From assembly GCA_963966185.1 (NCBI GenBank), contig CAWZYM010000402.1:545001-609000 (forward strand): a stretch of DNA of 64,000 bases, written 5' to 3'. Of this stretch, positions 8,959 through 18,673 are shown piece after piece (the stretch's first letter is position 1; the number at the start of each line of letters is the position of its first letter). Origin of the DNA: Rhabditoides inermis. Its lineage: Eukaryota > Nematoda > Chromadorea > Rhabditida > Rhabditidae. The position numbers and the translations under genes were made by a program. The notes below the pieces were generated by a model. The model had not been told where the DNA came from. It did not search any database and saw only the letters and a program-made list of their open reading frames with translations.

Positions 8959-9206
8959 GTGATCCGGACTTTGCAACAACAACAACATCTATATTCCTTT
9001 CGAATGGCCCTATTTCCAGACGAACACGCGACATGTTCACAACTATTCTCGGCATCTTCCTCGCGCTCAGCGTCACCCTCCTCGTCGTCATCGAGTACAA
9101 CTACCACGAGTGCGAGTGCGGAGAGGTCGAACTCATATTCCCGGTCATTCCGACCTCAGCATCTTCATCGCTCCCCATCAGCGACACTACAGTCTTCGAC
9201 TCGTAA
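8638..9206 (+). CDS. Candidate spliced small membrane protein, 89 aa
   Basis: Exon 1 8638-8659, intron 8660-8958, exon 2 8959-9206, in phase (270 nt including stop). Exon 2 has one hydrophobic segment of about 20 residues ending LLVVIEY, then a short Cys pair (CEC) and an acidic/Ser-rich tail. This reading frame of exon 2 differs from the longer frame that overlaps it (9004-9633). A single-span protein with small domains would fit an accessory or virion membrane role, but that is inference. The join rests on a GTGAGG donor and a strong T-run acceptor, without transcript evidence. Confidence 0.45.
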
Positions 9207-9633
9207 TGAGCGCAGAGCTGTGAGGTTTTTCGATGACGATCACCCCATCCATGTTTGCTCAAAAGAGGGGCTCTCAACGAAAAAGGAGGAGGAAGGAGAG
9301 GAGAACCCCACTAGCAGCAGCAGTAGCGTCAACATGCAAGACACCGCATTTGTGAGACAGCCGCGAGCATCTGCAATTGTCGGCTTCAAACCGTGCATGG
9401 TGGTGTTCTTGTGTCAATGGTGTCGCCAGCGCTCACGCGATAGTCTTCCCGATTATCGCGTCACCGAGACGATCTATCGTATTCACATGTGCCCGTCGTG
9501 TGTTAGCACAAATTTGGCGCTTCGCTTCGATGAGCCTCGCCCGTGGGTTCAATCGGTCCTCCGCGGCTCTCGCAAACCGCACACCCAGACGAGAGTGACA
9601 CAGGGCTCGCGAAAGCGCAAGTTGTTTGCATGA
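9004..9633 (+). CDS. Putative zinc-ribbon-like Polinton protein
   Basis: Frame of 209 codons from the first ATG. The first 70 residues are Ser-rich low complexity and overlap the membrane-protein exon in another frame, so the true start may lie further in (Met near 9334). The second half looks like a real domain. It has CQWC and CPSC pairs about 30 residues apart (two CxxC knuckles, possible zinc binding) with aromatic and basic residues between, then a basic tail ending RKRKLF that could be a nuclear signal. AATAAA follows at about 9737. Family unknown. Confidence 0.5.
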   Translation: MALFPDEHATCSQLFSASSSRSASPSSSSSSTTTTSASAERSNSYSRSFRPQHLHRSPSATLQSSTRNERRAVRFFDDDHPIHVCSKEGLSTKKEEEGEENPTSSSSSVNMQDTAFVRQPRASAIVGFKPCMVVFLCQWCRQRSRDSLPDYRVTETIYRIHMCPSCVSTNLALRFDEPRPWVQSVLRGSRKPHTQTRVTQGSRKRKLFA

Positions 9634-9705
9634 GATTGATGATGATGATGATTAGATGTATGTGTGTGTTCGTAAAATGTTGTCATTGTAAATGTTGTGT
9701 CATTG

Positions 9706-10041
9706 ATGAGTGGTGGTGGCGATCGCTCGTTTCACAGAATAAAGTTGCACCTTGGCTTGTTTGAGCGCATTCTGCGTAGACCACGGCTAGACTACAGCAA
9801 ACTCTCGAATGCACAGTTCGGTATAATCATCGAACTCTTTCACAACTTTCTCCGAAATAAGATTGCTGTGACGGCACGTGAAAAAGAGACGCTGCTCAAG
9901 GGGATTGGAGTGGTGCGAAAAGTGGCGGGAGTGCGAACGCGCTCACGAGCACAAACGCTCTTTACCACATCTGCGCGTAATCGAAATCTTTTGAAGATTA
10001 TTGTTCGTGCAGTTTTGGCGCGCAATTGCAACCGAAAGTGA
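9706..10041 (+). CDS. Small basic helical protein, 111 aa
   Basis: ATG chosen at 9706; the frame is open a few codons further upstream without ATG. It is very basic (many Arg/Lys), helical, with spaced aliphatic residues: SNAQFGIIIELFHNFL, then Lys/Glu, then RTRSRAQ. Its composition resembles small basic proteins often found near capsid genes of Polintons and adintoviruses, possibly a core or DNA-condensing protein; this is a pattern impression only. It sits between the zinc-ribbon gene and the lysine-rich gene on the same strand. Confidence 0.55.
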   Translation: MSGGGDRSFHRIKLHLGLFERILRRPRLDYSKLSNAQFGIIIELFHNFLRNKIAVTAREKETLLKGIGVVRKVAGVRTRSRAQTLFTTSARNRNLLKIIVRAVLARNCNRK

Positions 10042-10065
10042 ATTTTGGCGCTTAAGAGCGCACAA

Positions 10066-11373
10066 ATGTGGGATTGGATTATGCGCTTTGCAAACAAATT
10101 TCGCATAATCTCACAAAAACTCGACACGCACCCGATTTTGGGGGACGATAATGCGGCTATTCTGCAAGACGCTCGAGAGCGTACTCAGGCTGTGCTGGAC
10201 AGTGATGTTGATGTGCACTCAAAGTCGGGATTATACGGACATCATCTCACACACTTTGACACGCTGAAGAAACACATTGAGGGGTGCGCCCCTACAAATG
10301 CCAGCGTAGCTAACAGCAGGATTGTGGACAAACGGAGAGCATTATCACGGCGAATGCCTGTTGCTGTCGCCCCCGTTTCCACACCACTATCTCCTCTACC
10401 ACCACGATCGCGAAAACAAGTGGGGCGACATGGGCGGCAGCTCAATAAACGCAAAGTCACAGCTACCGACACTCACGACACTTCGGCGGATGTGCGTGAG
10501 GCTGCACTCGCTCCCACCACAATCACTGATCAACTCAAAAAGAGTAAAATGGATGCGGCGGCGGGTGCTGACGACTCTCGTAAAAAAGAAGGAGATATCC
10601 CTTCACAACAACCGGAAACAAGCGGTATTGTGAAATCTACGAGAAACCGTGTGGTTTTTCGAAAACACGGACTCTCGCTGAAAGACGATCCGAGTTTTGT
10701 TGAGCGCAAAGTGATAACGCTGTTAGCTAATCTCGAGTCTAAGAACGCGTTCGTAAATAAGAGGGATCGGCGATGGAGAGATGCTATGCGAAGACGAATT
10801 GTGCAGGTTGAGAAAATGCGCGCTGAGAGCGACGAAAATCTCCTACACGGTCCAAAACGCCTCAAACTCTCCAAGGATGTGTCTTCGAAGAAATGGTGGT
10901 ATAATACACTGTTACGATTACGTAAAAAACAACGACGTCTTGCCAACAAAAGAAAGGCGGATACGAGCGCTGACGTCGAAGAGCGAGCCGGAGCAGACGG
11001 AAAGCGTAGACGAATCACCTCCTCCTCCTTCTCTACCACAAAAAACAACACAGCTGCTCCAGCCGCACGTGATGCTGATGCTGATGATGATGCGGGAGAG
11101 AAAGTTGAAAAAAAGGTATCGATAAAGAAAGAGACTGTCGTAAAAAAAGATAACGATGTGAAAAAACGCAAACGAAAAACATCTATAAAAAGCGAGGTGG
11201 GAGATGAGCCCGATGTTAAGATGTCGGTTCACAAAAGAGATACACCCGTTTCACGCCAGCATAAAAAGGCAGGTGTTGCTGTGGCGGCTGTGAAGAAAGA
11301 GGTGTTGAGTGATCAAGAAGGCAGCGGATTAGCGTCACCGAAACAAGCGAGACTTCGTGTTTGTTCGTGGTAG
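10066..11373 (+). CDS. Large lysine/arginine-rich protein, 435 aa, unknown function
   Basis: First ATG of the frame is at 10066. The N-terminal 80 residues are a compact mixed domain (starting WDWIMRFANKF) with a conserved-looking HLTHFDTLKKHIEG motif. After that the chain is highly charged, with repeated KKRKRK-type clusters, Asp/Ala runs and Ser/Thr linkers, and no hydrophobic core. It is probably nuclear and nucleic-acid binding, such as a virion core or histone-like protein; inferred from charge only. AATAAA at 11424-11431 can end its transcript just before integrase. Both arm copies are intact. Confidence 0.6.
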   Translation: MWDWIMRFANKFRIISQKLDTHPILGDDNAAILQDARERTQAVLDSDVDVHSKSGLYGHHLTHFDTLKKHIEGCAPTNASVANSRIVDKRRALSRRMPVAVAPVSTPLSPLPPRSRKQVGRHGRQLNKRKVTATDTHDTSADVREAALAPTTITDQLKKSKMDAAAGADDSRKKEGDIPSQQPETSGIVKSTRNRVVFRKHGLSLKDDPSFVERKVITLLANLESKNAFVNKRDRRWRDAMRRRIVQVEKMRAESDENLLHGPKRLKLSKDVSSKKWWYNTLLRLRKKQRRLANKRKADTSADVEERAGADGKRRRITSSSFSTTKNNTAAPAARDADADDDAGEKVEKKVSIKKETVVKKDNDVKKRKRKTSIKSEVGDEPDVKMSVHKRDTPVSRQHKKAGVAVAAVKKEVLSDQEGSGLASPKQARLRVCSW

Positions 11374-11472
11374 TGATGATGCTGATAATGCTGTTATCGA
11401 TTGTTTTGCGTTTGAGTACGTAATAATAAAAGAGTGAATTCCAACCGAAAGTGTGTCATTTGTTGTTTTGCA

Positions 11473-12652
11473 ATGGTGAGTGATGGTGACGATGCGCGTA
11501 ATAAATTGCTTGCGTCGCTCTATACGGATTTGGACAAAGCTTCTGCGTTCACATCTGCTCAAAGGCTTTTGGAGGATGCGCGAAAAGTGGACTCGAAAAT
11601 CACCCGAGAGCACATCCGAGACTTCCTACTCGCATCGAACACCTACACCCTCCACAAGCCTGCAAGGGTCAACTATCCGCGCAATCGGACCAGGAGTACT
11701 GGTATTTTGGAACATGTTCAGAGCGATTTGTGCGAAATGCAATTGTTGCATGAGAGCAATTTGGGGTATCGATATATTCTGACAGCCATCGATGTGTATT
11801 CGCGTTTCGCCTGGGCTGCTCCCCTGAAGAACAAGGGCGGTGAGGAGGTGCGAGACGCCCTAGCAAAAATGTTTGATAGACGAAAAATGTTGATATTGGT
11901 TACCGATGCGGGTAAAGAGTTTCTCAACCGACATGTGCAAAAATGGCTCACCGACAACGATATCATTCACTCGGTGCCGAACAGCAAAATGAAAGCGGCC
12001 ATGTGTGAGAGGTGAGAGTACAGTCAGATGTTTCGTATGTTTGATTAGATTATGATGATAATGATGATGTTCTCTTATGTTTAGGCTGAACCGCACCTTG
12101 AAAAGTCGTCTCTACAAATATTTTACGCATGCCGGCACGGAGCGATGGCTGGAGGCGCTGCCGAAAATTGTGAACGCTATCAATCACTCTGTTAACCGCT
12201 CAATCGGAATGCGCCCCGTGGATGTGAAAAATGGGAGTATTGAAGAGAGGGAGAAGGCGGCAGAGGCAGCCGGCCGTCCCCCTCGAAGAAAGCCACTGCA
12301 GAAGCCAAAATACAAAGTCGGACAAAACGTGCGCATTTCAAAGAATCGCTCCGTGTTCAGCAAACAATATCTGCCCACCGAGGAGATTTTCACTATCGAT
12401 TCGATACAGTTACGCGATCCTCCAATCTATAAGCTTCGTGACTATACCGGTGAGCTCGTAGAGGGCAGTTTTTACGAGCCCGAAATCACACCGACCACCT
12501 CGCAAGTGTATCGCATCGAAAAGGTTATCAGAAAGCGAACCAAGCAGGGAAAGAAAGAGTGTCTGGTCAAGTGGCTCGGCTTTGACGACACCCACAACTC
12601 TTGGGTGCCGTGTGAGGAGATTGAAAATCTGCAAGACAACCAAACAAAGTGA
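11473..12652 (+). CDS. Polinton integrase (DDE, chromodomain), one intron
   Basis: Exons 11473-12011 and 12085-12652; the 73-bp intron (GTGAGA...TTTAG) joins MCE-R with LNRT in frame. The start is the first ATG, after an AT-rich promoter. The retroviral-type catalytic core shows D in HVQSDLCEM, D in LVTDAGKEF and, across the splice junction, E in MCERLNRTLK. A 15-aa Pro/Lys linker leads to a C-terminal chromodomain-like segment (Y-x-EKVI ... LVKWLG...SWVP), which in related integrases may steer integration through chromatin. It would cut and join the element ends and give the 6-bp duplication seen here. Intact. Confidence 0.93.
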
Positions 12653-12681
12653 TGGTGAACGAGACAAAAAAAATCGATTGT

Positions 12682-13296
12682 TTATTCTTCCTTTGGCACA
12701 TATGCAATGTGATGTTCGTCGAAAACACGACCCAAATATTTCAAATGTTCGGGCGTCGTCTGACACCCGTCAATGACAAAGTGTCCGAATGGATCGCTGG
12801 TCGCATCGCGATACGCCTCAATTACAAACTGTGGGTTGGTGGGGTGAAGTTGTTGAGCGAGAACGCGAATCTGCGTTAGATCCATGGGATTCTTTGTGAG
12901 TACAATGTAGTTTGCGTTCGTTCTCGATGTTCGATCGTGCCCACCGAATATGTTCTGGCACACGTATATCACACTCACATTTTTGTGATGAATTGCTCGT
13001 GTATAAATGTTATTGAGAGCCTCTTTTCGTTTTTTGTAGTACTCTGCCTGGTCTTCAATGACTATCAACGTTTTCTTTTCCGGATTCACGTAGCTCAAAT
13101 CGACGGGACCATCAATCATCTTAACAAATGAGTGTGAGGGCGGGTGTGCGGTGGAGCATCCCTGAAACCAGAGCACCTCGTTGACGCCCGGAAACATGTG
13201 CGCGAGATTGTCGAGAACACGTCGCAAAAACGTGCTTTTTCCGCTCATGGTTGGACCGGAAATGTAGGTGCCGCTCGGCCAACTCCATACCAACAT
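12682..13296 (-). CDS. Polinton packaging ATPase (FtsK/HerA-type)
   Basis: Walker A GPTMSGKST near residues 12-20 and Walker B TLIVIED near 75-81, with a sensor region VIYVCQN. This is the A32/FtsK-like ATPase of Polintons and related viruses that pumps DNA into capsids. The frame is open further upstream, but a TATA box at 13347-13354 places the transcript start near 13320, so the ATG at 13296 is chosen. The stop codon TAA is part of AATAAA (12681-12686). Only this gene and the outward transcript run against the other genes. Length (204 aa) is usual for the family. Confidence 0.9.
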   Translation of the reverse strand: MLVWSWPSGTYISGPTMSGKSTFLRRVLDNLAHMFPGVNEVLWFQGCSTAHPPSHSFVKMIDGPVDLSYVNPEKKTLIVIEDQAEYYKKRKEALNNIYTRAIHHKNVSVIYVCQNIFGGHDRTSRTNANYIVLTKNPMDLTQIRVLAQQLHPTNPQFVIEAYRDATSDPFGHFVIDGCQTTPEHLKYLGRVFDEHHIAYVPKEE

Positions 13297-13346
13297 TCTC
13301 GCGTGAGTGTTGAGGCAAAAGTGTGTACACGATGCGTGGATGTGGT

Positions 13347-13354
13347 CTTTTATA
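13347..13354 (-). promoter_or_regulatory. TATA box of the ATPase gene
   Basis: TATAAAAG on the minus strand, about 50 bp upstream of the chosen ATG. Confidence 0.65.
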
Positions 13355-13378
13355 CCCACATCCACACGCGCCAACACG

Positions 13379-13476
13379 ACACGGTGGTATAGTGGATAGT
13401 GATGTGGCATGTTGGGCGATCACACGGCATGACTGATGATGATGCGAGATCGATACCCGCTACAGCCGAAGATTTT
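13379..13476 (+). ncRNA. Candidate Pol III transcript (A box, B box, T-run)
   Basis: TGGTATAGTGG at 13385-13395 matches the A-box consensus TRGYNNARNNG at every defined base. GATCGATAC at 13448-13456 matches the B box GWTCRANNC. TTTT at 13473-13476 ends the unit. The T arm can partly form, but no 7-bp acceptor stem pairs, so it is not a working tRNA. It could be a small Pol III RNA, a tRNA-like remnant or a captured SINE head. It sits between two divergent genes, and the copy in the right arm is preserved. Confidence 0.4.
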
Positions 13477-13652
13477 GCTGGTTTCGCGCATTGCCCTTTC
13501 AAAAAAAAATCCTGATTTGATGTGCACGTGTGCATGAGGAAATCCATTTCAACATCATTACGGTAAAAAAGACGCACATCTATTCGATTATCGATGTGCT
13601 GCGTGTCATTTCTCATACTCTCCCTCTTATCCGACTCTCCCCTCTTTCCCTC

Positions 13653-14075
13653 ATGTCCGACGTCATTGTTGTGCCTGCATTCCTCTGCGGGTACAAATGT
13701 CTCAGCGGGGAGCAGTGCGTGAGCGACAAGTCTGTGGACGGCAAGGAGTGGTGTCGACCGAGCGCGACTGCTGCTCTCCAAAAGCTCGAGGGTGAGTACA
13801 CGTTTTCTCTGTTTTATTGTGCTTTGTGCTTTGTGGTTCGTGATTTGATTTTGTACTGTAACCCGGGCGTATTTGCAGATCCGGAGCTCACCGTGTTCGG
13901 CGGCTACGCGCTGCTGTGCACCCTCTTCGTCGTGTTTGGCGGCGTTCTGCTCCTCCTCGGCGCCGTCTTCCGCCAGTGGAAGCAGAGCCGCTCGCGTCGT
14001 CGTCTTGCCGCTCTGCACGACCGTCCCCTCCCTCCCAGCCCCGCCCCCTCCACATACGCTCTCATTAGTGTCTAA
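13653..14075 (+). CDS. Small Cys-rich membrane protein, one intron
   Basis: Exons 13653-13791 and 13879-14075, joining LE to DPEL in phase (111 aa). The first exon has four to five Cys (FLCGYKC, QCV, EWC) like a small disulfide-bonded ectodomain. The second has one strong membrane segment of about 25 residues (ALLCTLFVVFGGVLLLLG), then a basic stretch and a Pro-rich tail. The 87-bp intron is a multiple of three and has no stop codon, so an unspliced message gives a protein with 29 extra, mostly hydrophobic residues. AATAAA follows the stop at once. Function unknown; a virion or membrane protein is likely. Confidence 0.65.
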   Translation: MSDVIVVPAFLCGYKCLSGEQCVSDKSVDGKEWCRPSATAALQKLEGEYTFSLFYCALCFVVRDLILYCNPGVFADPELTVFGGYALLCTLFVVFGGVLLLLGAVFRQWKQSRSRRRLAALHDRPLPPSPAPSTYALISV

Positions 14076-14139
14076 AATAAATATGGTTGTACACATTGGT
14101 GGTCGTGGTGGTGTTGCCGAGCGGTCGTTTCGATCTTGC

Positions 14140-14179
<40 letters not shown>

Positions 14180-14201
14180 TTTGGGAGTTGTAGAGTGAGT
14201 G

Positions 14202-14807
14202 ATGATGGAGGACAACTTCTACGTGACGCTTCCATCGTCGGTGGTGGCCACAGATGGAGTGAACACAATCAGCAACTACACCACCCGTCTTCCTGAACCG
14301 CTGATCCTCAACCGAGACACGGCGCGTTGTGGTCTGGCCGAGCTCATCTACACTATGAGTTTCGATTCGATTGCAAACGAGAGTTTCTTTGAGATCGAGT
14401 ACGTGGACGGCGAACGCGTGCGCGTCGCCTTTCCGAAAGGCAACTATGCGAGCGCATCGGAAATCATCGACACACTGAATGGCGTCTACGAGCGCGCAAC
14501 AAAGAAGAACAGAAAAACAAATAAGCGAAAAGCCGACAGCAGTCCGGACGCCACACACTTTCGGGTGAAGCGAGATGGGGTAGTGGATGAAATGAACGAA
14601 CTCGACGATCTCTACGAAACCTCTCTACAAATCGAAAAAGAGCAAAGAGCGCTCGCCACGCAGAGTGACGCTCTTTTGGCGACGGCGGTCACCGCTCTTA
14701 TCGACAAACTTATCGAACCGAGCGGTGACACGAACGAAAAGGAGACTGTTGTTGCACCACAACCAAAACCGAAACCAAAAACAACAACAACAACAACAAC
14801 AACAGCA

Positions 14808-14845
<38 letters not shown>

Positions 14846-16323
14846 ATTGCCTTCGGTGACGAGCACATCACTGCCCCCTCCAGCAACAACGAGGACGAGC
14901 ACACCGAAGCCTCCAGCGACGACGACGACCACATCCAAACCGCCAGCGACGACGACGTCGACCACACCAAAGCCGCCAGTGACGACGACGACGAGCACAC
15001 CGAAGCCGCTAGCGACGACGACGAGCACACCGAAGCCGCTAGCGACGACGACGAGCACACCGAAGCCGCCAGCGACGACGACGACGAGCACACCAAAGCC
15101 GCCAGCGACGACGACGAGCACACAAAAGCCGCCAGCGACGACGACGACGAGCACACCAAAGCCGCCAGCGACGACGACGAGCACACCGAAGCCGCCAGCG
15201 ACGACGACGAGCACACCGAACCCGCCAGCGACGACGACGACGACGACGACCACACCAAAACCTACTCCGATTGTACACAGCGCAAATCAGAAATCGGCGA
15301 GCGTGGATGATAGTACAAGTAGGACAAGCGGTGCAGTCGCAACAACAACAACAGCAGCAGCAGCAGCAATAGAGATTGAGAGCAAAAAGAGAGCAGATAG
15401 AGAGAGGGAGAGAAAACTCTCGGCATACGCCGATGCACTGCTTGCTGTCGGTGCAACAGCGGCGCTCGACGAGCTGCTCGCGTTGCTCGAGGAGCACGAG
15501 AAAAAGAAACGGCAAAACGCTCAAAAAGCGGCTGCTTCTGCAGCAGAGGCTGTGCTCAAAGCTGCAGAGCTGAAGAAAAATGAGAGGCTCGTTGCTCACC
15601 ACCGCCCTCACCATCACAACCGCCACTCTCAACAAGACGGCTGATGCGGCGGCGAAAAAGAAGAAGATTGATGCCGCGACAGCACGTCTCGCTGATGCCC
15701 TGGTCGCGACCGGAGCGGTAGTCGCAGCGATCGCAGCGCTGAATCAGAGCAAAGAGAAGAAGGTGACAGCGAGCAAAGAGAGTGTTCCCACCGTCCAACG
15801 CACTCTTGTCGACATTTCCGATGAGTCCGATGCGACCGAGGAGCTCCCCGTTGCAGCTGGCACTATTGTGCGCGCGAGAGGACCACCATATCACAGACTA
15901 TTCTCCTACGATATCACACAAAAGAGAGTGTTGGTGAGCGGCTTGCGAAAACATGGAATCGTCTCGATTACGCTCGCCGAGGAGCTCGCCTATTTGATAG
16001 GATTTCGTCATCCCATAATAAACAGTGAGGCAGCTGCCGAGTATCCAATCGATTTACGTAACAACACTAGCGGTCTCTACGTGTATTGTAGTATCTTGCA
16101 ATACTCTGTACTCGGAAATGTGAAGAGCAATTTGCTGAGAGTGGTGCCGGTGAGTGGTGAGTACGGACAGGTCGTTTCGCTCTCGTTCAATCCCATCCGC
16201 TACATTCCGATTTTGTTCGACACGATCGAGAGCATTCAAATCACCGTGTGTGACGAGCGTGGACAGGAGATACCCTTCAACTTTGGCACCATCATTGCCA
16301 CCCTACACTTTACCACAAACTGA
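14202..16323 (+). pseudogene. Minor capsid (penton) gene, left copy, frameshifted
   Basis: Same gene as the intact 34508-36640, but 8 bp (CGGACGCG) are missing near 15589, so the reading frame shifts and stops at 15644. The C-terminal jelly-roll half stays open in another frame to 16323. One Thr codon of the repeat is also missing. The 5' flank has a (GT)n tract of slightly different length from the right arm. Confidence 0.9.
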
Positions 16324-16501
16324 CGTCAGTATTTGTTTGCTGTATATACACATGTAAATTTATTCAAACTCCAATACGATAGCCTCTATTGTATCGCGTG
16401 TAGTGGGTGTGAGTGGTGGTGCAAGAGAGAGAGAGAGAGAGAATTTTCTTCAACACGCATTGTTTGAAGCAGAAAGAGAAAGAGAGAGATAGAGAGCGAA
16501 A

Positions 16502-16951
16502 ATGCCACCGAGACGCGTCGCGTTCGATGTGACCAGCTACGATTGGCGCGCCGAGTTTGAGCGGATTGCTAGAGGAGGACAACAGGGGGGAGGTGGTCGA
16601 TTCATCGCAGCGCACCGCTTCCAGCGCGGCCATGGCCTAGGCGGTTTTTTGCGACGCAATGCCTACTCGATCCCCGCCTTTCTCACATCTCGAGTCTTAC
16701 CCAATGTCGTCGACACGGGCAAGGCGGTTATTGCGGATCTCGCACAAGGCAAAAACGTGACACAGACGCTCAATCGAAGGGGGGAAGAGGGATTTCGCAA
16801 GCTCTTCTCCACACAGGGTGGAAGCGGATCGACGTCCAGCCCCCCTCACACCGCCTCCTCTCCTCGCAGCACACAAAATAAAAGGAGGCGCGCCGTGGGC
16901 AAAATCATTTGTAAAACTGTTGGTGGTACTGAAAGGTCGCTTCCTTTTTAG
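16502..16951 (+). CDS. pVI/pX-like capsid-associated protein, 149 aa
   Basis: ATG just after a GA-rich leader. Gly-rich stretch (residues 25-34), then FQRGHGLGGFLR and a helix with PAFLTSRVLPNVVDTGKAVIADLAQGKN. The pattern of an aromatic-Arg-Gly motif followed by an amphipathic helix and a DLAQGKN-type turn recurs in Polinton/adintovirus proteins likened to adenovirus pX/pVI. These sit inside the capsid and may disturb membranes. The C terminus is Ser/Pro-rich, then basic. It lies between the penton and major capsid genes, as expected. The right copy differs by one visible residue (Q/H). Confidence 0.65.
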   Translation: MPPRRVAFDVTSYDWRAEFERIARGGQQGGGGRFIAAHRFQRGHGLGGFLRRNAYSIPAFLTSRVLPNVVDTGKAVIADLAQGKNVTQTLNRRGEEGFRKLFSTQGGSGSTSSPPHTASSPRSTQNKRRRAVGKIICKTVGGTERSLPF

Positions 16952-17080
16952 CTGTCTGTGGTAGTGTTGCTACTACTACTATTCATACCTCATCACCCCA
17001 CCAACACTACTACTACTACTCATAATACCTCAGATTCCCCGAAAAAAACATGTACATTACAACTACAAGTCTAAACTAAC

Positions 17081-18595
17081 ATGTATCAGTTGATTGATGA
17101 AAAGTCGGAGAAGGAGACGCTGCCAGAGCTCAATCTCTTCGACTCACTACCCACACAAGTTGGTGTCGCAAACACGCGTTGGGTTGTGCATGGTCTCGCG
17201 AACACTCTGCTACAAAGTGGCCCTAACGAAATAAAAATTGCCGGCTCGCGCGCCTACCTCAACCTCCAAAAAACCTACGTGTGTGTGACGCTACAAGTGC
17301 TCGACGAAAACGATGCGCCTATCACGATTAGTGAGGAGCTGCGCCGAGATTTGATGGATGGAGCGGTTGCCCGCGAGAAGATATCGATGGTACCGTGCGG
17401 AAGCGTCGCCGGCGACGACACTCGAATGGACACAAGTGGCAGTGAAGCGGGGAAACCTTCGACCCCACAAGTACCAAAATTGGAGGGTCGCGTGAAACGG
17501 GGAAACGCTGCGACTGGTGGCGATACCATAGTGGTCGCGCCGATTCAACTGCTCGGCAAGACGCTCTTCCGACAGGTGGCCGTCTACGTGAACGATCAAA
17601 ATGTCACCGATGCGAATGTGAATTATGCGTATCGCGCATTCCTCGAAACTGAGCTGCAGCACGATCGCGAGACAAAAGAGATTCTCTATGGACCCGCCGG
17701 GTACACGTGGGATCGCTCGGCAATCGATCAATATGACCCCGGCTACCTCAAACGATTCGCATTGGTGGAGAATGGCAAGCATCTGCAGTTGTGCGCAAAC
17801 ATCAATCTCGACATTATGAATCAACCGCGTCTGATGTTAAACTATGTGTCGATGCGTTTTGTGTTCTACATGAATTCGCCAGAGTTTTGCCTACATGCAC
17901 GACGCGTGGATCCAGAAATGGATTCGTATGTGCCAAAGTACAAGATCAAAATCAGCGACATGAAGATGCTGGTAAACGAGTACGAGTTGCATGAGGGCGC
18001 CGATTTGGCAATAAACAATATGCTGAAGGAAAAGCATTTCATTCACTATCCACTTGTCTCGAACCAACTGCGCCACTTCTACATCCCGCCAAATGTGATG
18101 GAGAGCGAGGCACACACTCTCTTCACAACATCCGTGAAACGCCTCACCATTGGGCTAGTGCCGGCACGTTGCTACAGCGGCACCATCACCTCTAACCCCT
18201 TTGCGTTTATGAATTACGCCGTGCGCAACATTTTCATCGAGCACAACTCGCGCAGTCTTCCCATCCGGAGTATGGATCTAAACTTTAAGCATAACAAGTA
18301 CACAGAAGCCTATCTGATGATGCAAGAGGCACTCGGATTCGGTCGCTCCGAGAACAACAACTCAATTTCGATGGACATGTTCAAAAATCAGGGATTCTGT
18401 CTGTTCGTATTTGAGTTGTCTCCTACATGCGGTCTGGATCTATTCGATTTGCAAACGCCCGGCAATGTGGCGATTCGTATACAGTTTGCCGAGCCCACCC
18501 CAGCCGGCGGTCTCATTTGTGTGTGTCTCGGCGAACAAAGCTCTCATTTCACGCTCGACGCCGACCGCAATCCATCCGTTAATATGCTCACCTAA
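17081..18595 (+). CDS. Polinton major capsid protein (double jelly roll), 504 aa
   Basis: ATG is followed by an N-terminal arm and the first beta-sandwich (about 45-290). A disordered charged loop (about 115-150) is inserted in it. The second sandwich runs from about 300 to 500. The family match rests on length, on place between the pVI/pX-like and protease genes, and on beta-rich segments such as YLNLQKTYVCV, LMLNYVSMRFVFYMN and NVAIRIQFAEP. This hexon-like protein would build the icosahedral shell. The gene is intact. It differs from the right arm copy at two residues seen by eye (A/G near 180, Q/H near 236). Confidence 0.85.
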   Translation: MYQLIDEKSEKETLPELNLFDSLPTQVGVANTRWVVHGLANTLLQSGPNEIKIAGSRAYLNLQKTYVCVTLQVLDENDAPITISEELRRDLMDGAVAREKISMVPCGSVAGDDTRMDTSGSEAGKPSTPQVPKLEGRVKRGNAATGGDTIVVAPIQLLGKTLFRQVAVYVNDQNVTDANVNYAYRAFLETELQHDRETKEILYGPAGYTWDRSAIDQYDPGYLKRFALVENGKHLQLCANINLDIMNQPRLMLNYVSMRFVFYMNSPEFCLHARRVDPEMDSYVPKYKIKISDMKMLVNEYELHEGADLAINNMLKEKHFIHYPLVSNQLRHFYIPPNVMESEAHTLFTTSVKRLTIGLVPARCYSGTITSNPFAFMNYAVRNIFIEHNSRSLPIRSMDLNFKHNKYTEAYLMMQEALGFGRSENNNSISMDMFKNQGFCLFVFELSPTCGLDLFDLQTPGNVAIRIQFAEPTPAGGLICVCLGEQSSHFTLDADRNPSVNMLT

Positions 18596-18673
18596 GCGCA
18601 CCCTCAACTTACATTGAGGCTTGTGCGCATCGCGTGCGCTCTCCTCTCACAATCACTCGCTCACTCACTCGTC

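Noticed and set aside
13379..13476. Working tRNA gene in the Polinton
   Set aside because: No pairing between the predicted acceptor strands and no proper anticodon arm, so only a Pol III-type RNA is proposed.
14843..15258. Long antisense frames rich in Val/Gly or Ser/Leu opposite the penton repeat
   Set aside because: Antisense shadows of the Thr/Pro codon repeat.
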